Of a stretch of 39,327 nt of DNA, positions 35,453-39,327 are shown piece by piece. The stretch spans positions 1-39,327 of the forward strand of contig JAKJXP020000187.1 of NCBI GenBank assembly GCA_022225965.2, written 5' to 3'. The notes beneath the pieces were generated by a model that was not told the DNA's origin, searched no databases, and worked only from the letters and a program-made list of their open reading frames with translations. The stretch's first letter is position 1. Each line of letters starts with the position of its first letter. Source of the DNA: Diatrype stigma (Eukaryota > Ascomycota > Sordariomycetes > Xylariales > Diatrypaceae). Made by a program: the position numbers and the translations under genes.

Positions 35453-35853
35453 TTACTTGTAATGGATATCCTGCGGGGTAGATAAACTGAAGTTAATATA
35501 GATCCCAGCATCATCATACCAGGACAGGCCGGGGAATCCACTCACTCCTGTTCGAGGCCTTCTCTTGGAGGTGTCTTTCCATGTCCCCTCCCAGTCGGCT
35601 AGATACTTCTTCATATCCGTATCGGTTCTTGCCCCTCCAGTCCGGACTGTTGATGACGGGCTCTCAAGTCCATTGCCAGTCACACCACCACCGTGTCCTG
35701 ACCCGAGTCGTTGTGCATTGATCGGGTCTTCCGAAGAGCTCGACAGATAGTAAGCTAAGCTTGGAGATTGTCCGGCTTGTTGGCGATCAGTGGAGGGCCT
35801 TGGTATACCTAGAAAGGGTTGGTACTCAAGGGGGAACTGTGCTCACCTGACAT
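35453..35853 (-). CDS. Small hypothetical protein of about 95 aa, three exons (hidden gene)
   Basis: Proposed exons are 35853-35847, 35808-35546 and 35470-35453, giving 95 residues. The middle exon has a strongly protein-like, hydrophilic sequence: LAYYLSSSSEDPINAQRLGS, a Gly-rich GHGGGVTGNG, then TDTDMKKYLADWEGTWKDTS and KRRPRTG. The last intron (75 nt, GTGAGT...CGCAG) joins GGA to GAT, so the protein ends GDIHYK and stops at TAA. Read unspliced, the frame would continue into an atypical tail and reach the same TAA. The 5' end is less sure. The first intron would be only 38 nt (GTGAGC...TCTAG), very short even for a fungus, though it joins ATG-TCA-G to GT-ATA in frame, giving MSGIPRPSTD. An alternative is an upstream exon joined at an acceptor near 35838. 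No signal peptide or membrane helix is seen. I do not know its function. Confidence 0.6.
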
Positions 35854-36871
35854 GACTGGCTCGCTCGCTCGCTTCGACGATGTAGAAGACAGTATATCTA
35901 TATATTAAGCTAGGATGTTCTAATTCGAAAGCCGAATAGATATTGATCAATTTGTCGTTAAGTCTCAGGAGCGTGCGAAGTCGTATATTGTATATACATA
36001 TATAGAAGCTACAGGTAACCACAGGCACTCCGAAGGAGAAGGGCTCGCACACGTTCTTATTTATATGCTTCATCCTGCTTAAAGAACGTAGGTTAGACGA
36101 AGCCGGATACTGCGAGCATCAATCGGTATCAAGCAACCCGCTTCGACGCACTTGCGTCCTCACATAAGGGTGAACTCGCTAAAAGGGCGACCTCACTCGT
36201 GCATCCTGCTTGAGGCTGGTGAGAGCGCATCTGTGTCTTCACGCCTCCCTGGGGCCTCTCCGATAATTGCCACCGTGTTTGTTCGGAGGGAGGGTGCAGG
36301 TGGCTTGGACCGAGTGGCCTGAGGCCCACGTCACTTTACCTCAGCCCCCCTCCCCCCTCCCCTGCTGAAATTCCTAAAGCCTCCCATTCCGATACACAAC
36401 CGGGTGAGGGCACAATTGCGCTGTAAGTAGATGGTGGGAACCTCCAGTTGCCGGCCTCAATGGTTTGTGGTTTGGGCCTCAATGTAACTGGACGTTGAAT
36501 GCCGCCGTTTGATTGGTCGGAGATATACGTTAGCGCAATGCTGTCCTGTGCGGTGATTGGTCAACATGAACTACCGCCTCTGATCTAAAATGCTTGGCCT
36601 CAAACTACGACGTACAGCAGCAAAAGGGCGACAATTACTAGTTACTTGAGCAGTTATCGTGGATTTATACCCGCTACATCGCCAGGAATACTGGAAAAAC
36701 TGCAATAGGAGTTAGGTGCAAATGCAACGGGCATTATATGCCGCCCGATTGCGAATCAATCAGTAGCTAAGGTGTCTGTGTCTATACAAAGCCCCGTGAG
36801 GAGACCGAGACGTGAAGAAGACCGAGTTGCCGGGAGAGAACTTGGGGCCGTCTTGGTATAGCTGGACCCCT
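35854..36871. other. Short non-coding stretch between two minus-strand genes
   Basis: No gene supported. It should contain the promoter of the small gene at 35453-35853 and the 3' UTR of the 36872 gene. Frames at 35843-36073 and 36129-36329 look fortuitous. Confidence 0.6.
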
Positions 36872-37702
36872 CTAATCCAGCTTCAGGCTTCCCAGCTTCT
36901 CTCCCAGCTCCTCGGCCATCTTCGCCGCCTCGGCCGCCTCCTGCGCGCCCTTCTTCGCGCCCCCCTCCTGCGCGCCCTCCATCTCCTCGTCCGACGGGTT
37001 GTAGGACGAGACGGCGTCCCAGTTGGCGCCCCCACCCTTGCGCATGCGGTCCATCATGTTGTCGATGAACCTGGGGTCCATCTCGTCCATCTCCCTGTAC
37101 TCCTCGTCGGGCTCCGCCGCCGGGCTCTCGCCGGTGAACTCGTCGATGGCCTTGGCCAGCTTGCCCTCGGTCTCGGGGGCGATCTTGTTGGGCCGGTAGT
37201 GGGTGAACCGGATGTGGCGCTGGCGAGAGTTGATGAGGTAGAGAAGGGCCTCCGAGACGACTGCGATGTTTGAGAATTAGCGAATATTCTTTGGGGGTCA
37301 CGAGGTATCTTGTTAGGGAGGGGGGAGGGTAATCTATTGATTGGGAGTTCACTCACCTCCTTCCTTTAGCTCCGAAGTCCAGGCAGTTTGCCTGCCTGCC
37401 TCCTCGAAAGCGATGGTGCGGTCGCTGTCGCCGGGCTTCTTGACCTCTTTGGCCTTCTTCATCAGGTCCGCGAGGAGCTGGTCCACCTCGGTCTTGTTCA
37501 GGTTGTTGGTGGCCTGGTGCATGGCCGCCTTGAATGCATAGGTATCATCAGGGTCCTCGAATGCCTTCTGACCAATTCGGTACTCGAATCCCCGGGTGGG
37601 GAGAACATCCGGAAGTGTCTTCTCTCGCTTCTTCGCTTTCTTCTTGTTCTGCTGCATCTGTGGCTGCTGCTCCTGCGGCTGCTGCTCCTGTTTGGTCGCC
37701 AT
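36872..37702 (-). CDS. Hypothetical charged protein of 244 aa, two exons
   Basis: Exons 37702-37357 and 37260-36872, with a 96-nt intron (GTGAGT...CGCAG, CTAAT branch site), give 244 residues. The ATG at 37702 is preferred over the frame upstream because MATKQEQQ begins the low-complexity hydrophilic start. The sequence runs: Gln-rich segment, then a basic stretch NKKKAKKREK (about 19-28, possible nuclear or RNA-binding signal). A folded-looking core follows, with PTRGFEYRIGQKAFEDPDDT, NNLNKTEVDQLLADLMKKA and, across the junction, KEGVVSEALLYLINSRQRHI. After it come RFTHYRPNKIAPETEGKLAK, DEMDPRFIDNMMDRMRKGG and an acidic/Ala-rich helix ending EELGEKLGSLKLD. There is no signal peptide or membrane helix. 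Splicing across a conserved-looking segment makes a real gene very likely. I cannot name the family; a soluble nuclear or cytosolic protein is the best inference. Confidence 0.85.
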
Positions 37703-38810
37703 CGTATAGTAGCTGGTTGGTTGGGATGTTGGTATGATAATGGAAGATTGAATGAAACAGTTGATCAAGCGGTAATGACGAATTGTGAAGTTGCCTGGTA
37801 GTTTTGCCTGGATGGGGGAGGGGAAATCTTTTGTACTTGAAAATTTCGAATGGTTAGGAGGGTGGCGGCGAAGAAGCAGAGTACGATTAGGACGATTACT
37901 CGGAAAGTTGGGATGAAATGTGTACGTACTTCATATTAGTAGGTTAGTCAAGAACAAGCTAATCAGACGGAACATGCTGAATAGATACCTTAGCAGCATA
38001 GGCTTAAAAGTAACAATTCATTATCTACATGTAAGTAGCATATATCTACTAATTGTATCTATTGTATTGGATACAGCCGTGTTATGGCCTATGAACCAGT
38101 CTCCCAGAGAACTGTAGACTTTGTTTGATAACCTATCAATGTAGGTGATTAGATTGTAAGATGGACGGTACAGAAGGTAGTAATGCCTATTGGATTCCCT
38201 AGGATGGTGCCACGATAGTTACCCTAGGCATTCATATACGCTATATGTGTGCCAGGACATCAAACCATCGGGGTCATGCTGGAGGTTTCTGTTTCTCTGG
38301 CTCAGCATTGGTTGCTGTTTTCATAAACACCATGCTGTTCTACACCTTTACCTCATGGCTACGTCTGAACAGCGCGTATTGCGTCCATTTCGTTGCATAA
38401 CAACGTTAGGTTTAATGTATCCCGACGATTTCCCAAAACAAATCCATCACGACGTACACTGCAAGAAATGGTTGGTAGCGAAATCACGGCATGCAAATGG
38501 TTATTGTTGAGCATCATAGTTTGTAATGCTGCGTATGAGTGCTGCCTGCGTATGGGTGGTGCTTCGATGGTGCCGGTGATGCTGATGGCAATGGTGCTGG
38601 TGATGGTGATGGTGCTGGTGATGGTGCTGTTTAATCCAGGTATGACGAGGTAGGTAATCTGCGTAGTAGGTACCATGGGAGAGGATGCTAACCTGGAATG
38701 GTGTGAAGGACCACACAGCCGATCAGGTACCAAATAGCCGAGCAGGTGTTGTGGTTATATATGTACTTAAGGTTGCAGAATTAACAGATTGAGTGCTACA
38801 CTATCAGTGA
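37703..38810. other. Non-coding stretch upstream of the 36872 gene
   Basis: This is the promoter side of the 244-residue protein gene. No further gene is supported. A degenerate GGTGAT/GGTGCT trinucleotide-type tract lies at about 38571-38632 and explains the His-rich frame on the other strand. The frame at 38190-38510 starts without a domain and looks fortuitous. Confidence 0.6.
38571..38632. repeat. Degenerate GGTGAT/GGTGCT tract
   Basis: Imperfect repeats of GATGGT, GCTGGT and GATGGC over about 60 bases. On the minus strand it reads as a His-rich run, which should not be taken as a protein. Confidence 0.85.
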
Positions 38811-38814
38811 GGCA

Positions 38815-38988
38815 AGATCCCAAGGTGTCCAAATCGGTGGCAATTGGCCGAGCGGAACGATCTGTTCGCACCGCTTAGCCAACTTGTAGCTGACCAGATG
38901 TTCAAGGTTCGAACCTCACTGGGAGTGTAGTATTCAATCACGGGCGCCCCTGGAAACTGTCTGGCCAACAGATTTCCAGATTTTTTTA
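38815..38988 (+). ncRNA. tRNA-like unit 1: A box, B box, hairpin and T7 run (possible SINE or Pol III RNA)
   Basis: An A-box sequence TGGCCGAGCGG (38845-38855) resembles the D-arm of Ser/Leu tRNAs. A B-box sequence GGTTCGAACC (38906-38915) matches the T-arm consensus, 61 bases downstream. The expected acceptor and T stems do not pair, so it is not a working tRNA. Downstream, CTGGAAA (38950-38956) pairs with TTTCCAG (38973-38979), with an inner TCTG/CAGA pair, and is followed at once by seven T (38981-38987), a Pol III-type terminator. A diverged second unit follows about 340 bases later. A tRNA-derived SINE or a Pol III-transcribed small RNA is the best reading; a decayed tRNA gene is the alternative. 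Confidence 0.45.
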
Positions 38989-39154
38989 TTCATTTTTTAT
39001 TTTTATGTTTTATTTGTATCGCTTTTATCAATTTTAATTGACGTGAAGAACTAAATATGAGTCCAAGTGATATGGTGGTATGGTAAAAACAAGTGGTGTG
39101 GTAAAGCTGTTGCTATTGCGGAATCAAAAATGGAATGCCACCACCAGGAAGTTT

Positions 39155-39327
39155 AGATCCTAAGGTGTCTGCACTTGGGGTGATGGCCGAGCACCGCGAG
39201 AGAACCATACTGCCAGCAGTCATCTCTGGTCACACGTTGAGGGTTCGAAAATGATTTATGGCGGATATTGGGCAAGGATCGCTCAGAACTGAGTGATTCG
39301 CGGGACTCGGTGATAGAAGGCGTTTCC
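39155..39327 (+). ncRNA. tRNA-like unit 2, diverged second copy, cut by the window end
   Basis: The A-box-like TGGCCGAGCAC is at 39184-39194 and the B-box-like GGTTCGAAAA at 39242-39251. The 58-base spacing is close to the 61 of unit 1. The lead-in sequence AGATCCTAAGGTGTC (39155-39169) matches AGATCCCAAGGTGTC at 38815-38829, so the two units are related beyond the boxes. A hairpin ATCGCTCAG/CTGAGTGAT (39278-39297) follows. The B box is less canonical than in unit 1, so this copy may be inactive. Confidence 0.4.

Noticed and set aside
38501..38716. His-rich minus-strand frame resembling a metal-binding protein
   Set aside because: It is a direct translation of the GGTGAT/GGTGCT tract.
38838..38926. 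Functional Ser or Leu tRNA gene
   Set aside because: A and B boxes are present, but the acceptor, D and T stems do not pair; kept only as a tRNA-like element.

Overview
The window is nuclear DNA of a filamentous ascomycete (Pezizomycotina), probably a Sordariomycete. The evidence is short GT-AG introns of about 55-260 nt with CTAAC/CTAAT-type branch points, a White collar-1 photoreceptor with LOV, PAS and GATA domains, a fungal RTA1-family membrane protein, and Kap121 and Sds23 orthologues. There is no bacterial, viral or organellar signal and no intact transposon. Coding content is low: eight protein genes in 39 kb, separated by non-coding stretches of up to about 6 kb. These are rich in short tandem repeats and TACCTA/TAGGTA motifs.

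Layout, left to right. (1) 155-1068 (+): the 3' three exons of a formamidase gene whose 5' part lies outside the window. The window opens in a T11-C21-T12 homopolymer block upstream of the first visible exon. (2) About 1.1-7.4 kb: no supported gene. (3) 7391-8470 (-): a 359-residue, Pro/Ser/Arg-rich, probably disordered protein. (4) About 8.5-13.8 kb: no supported gene. (5) 13810-15371 (-): a five-exon RTA1-like seven-helix membrane protein. Its last exon is recovered only if a stop-containing intron is removed. (6) 18136-21396 (-): wc-1, with its single intron just after the GATA zinc finger. (7) 24668-28641 (-): a seven-exon importin beta-3 (Kap121/Pse1) gene giving 1097 residues. (8) 31225-32810 (+): three-exon sds23, a CBS-domain regulator. 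(9) 35453-35853 (-): a small, previously hidden multi-exon gene of about 95 codons. (10) 36872-37702 (-): a two-exon, 244-residue charged protein of unknown function. (11) 38811-39327: two diverged tRNA-like units, each with A-box and B-box sequences. The first is followed by a hairpin and a T7 run.

The genes do not form one pathway. They cover nitrogen scavenging (formamidase), light and clock signalling (WC-1), nuclear import (Kap121), nutrient and PP2A-linked cell-cycle control (Sds23) and membrane-lipid or drug stress (RTA1-like). This is ordinary fungal chromosome arrangement, not a cluster. I found no convincing new defence or biosynthetic system. The parts most worth following up are the tRNA-like repeats, the hidden small gene and the RTA1 splice structure. 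All exon boundaries were worked out by reading splice sites and reading frame by eye, without alignment.
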